DNA from: a virus
IMG/VR virus record: IMGVR_UViG_3300042731_004948
Coordinates: 1-37,336 of that record
DNA length: 37,336 bases
Direction: 5' to 3' (one strand)
The position numbers and the translations under genes were made by a program. Positions within the stretch are counted from its first letter, which is position 1; the number at the start of each line of letters is the position of its first letter. Below, in pieces: positions 37,305 to 37,336 of the stretch. The notes beneath the pieces were generated by a model that was not told the DNA's origin, ran no database searches, and saw nothing but the letters and a program-made list of their open reading frames with translations.

Positions 37305-37336
37305 ATGGCAAAATACGAAAAATACCTAACCGAGCA
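37305..37336 (+). CDS. Tagged protein, only first 10 codons in window (MAKYEKYLTE)
   Basis: Two bases after the preceding stop a new frame begins MAKYEKYLTE and runs off the window end. The visible part is exactly the tag, ending in L-T-E. The body of the protein cannot be seen. It shows that the tagged cluster continues to the right. Confidence 0.65.
   Translation, partial: MAKYEKYLTE

Noticed and set aside
1-37336. tRNA genes or CRISPR arrays, suggested by the presence of a CCA-adding enzyme
   Set aside because: No intergenic gap is long enough to hold more than one tRNA unnoticed, and I see no cloverleaf-like or regularly spaced repeats in the gaps inspected (7182-7297, 25801-25907, 28804-28886).

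Overview
This 37.3 kb window reads as part of a large tailed-phage genome that belongs to, or lies near, the T4-like myovirus supergroup. It is AT-rich by eye and almost fully coding, with no gene-free stretch over about 120 bases, many 1-20 base stop/start overlaps, and no tRNA, rRNA, IS element or CRISPR array. T4-type landmarks are a gp20-like portal, a gp4-like head-completion nuclease, a family B DNA polymerase (gp43), a DnaB-type helicase (gp41), UvsY, UvsW and repeated copies of the T4 late-promoter octamer TATAAATA. The host cannot be named from this sequence.

Layout: (1) 1-7181, minus strand: portal, gp4-like nuclease and a run of small proteins. (2) 7298-10579, plus: a stand-alone PAS protein, a membrane protein, small proteins and two CxxCxxCC paralogues. 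(3) 10546-17149, plus: five structural or appendage proteins with beta-helix-like and repeated modules. (4) 17146-19172, plus: small proteins, several tagged. (5) 19169-25800, minus: membrane-anchored lytic transglycosylase, a Gly-x3 repeat protein, DNA polymerase, zinc-finger protein, helicase. (6) 25908-27770, plus: uvsY and uvsW. (7) 27757-28803, minus: three small genes including a zincin-like protein. (8) 28887-37336, plus: structural proteins, a 3-TM holin candidate and a long run of tagged proteins that includes a CCA-adding enzyme and a J-domain protein.

The main discovery candidate is a short N-terminal peptide shared by otherwise unrelated proteins, such as MRFKRYLAE|A, MKFRDYLNE|E, MRFKDYLTE|A and MAKYEKYLTE. 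It has the shape of the T4 internal-protein capsid-targeting sequence, which ends in the [I/L]-x-E cleavage signal of the prohead protease. About 19 proteins carry a good copy and about 9 more a looser one. The tag sits on a full-length CCA-adding enzyme, a DnaJ J-domain, a zinc-finger protein, Lys/Arg-rich proteins and many unknowns. It is absent from all ten genes of the replication/lysis blocks (19169-27770) and from the large structural proteins. I infer that the phage packages, trims and probably ejects a large set of proteins with its DNA. No prohead protease is visible here; in T4 order it would lie just left of the window, downstream of the portal.

Two promoter classes can be read. 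Bacterial-type TTTACA-N17-TATAAT (or TAAAAT) promoters flank the replication block, and two of them are divergent and share a 14-bp palindrome. TATAAATA octamers stand before late-type structural and tagged blocks.
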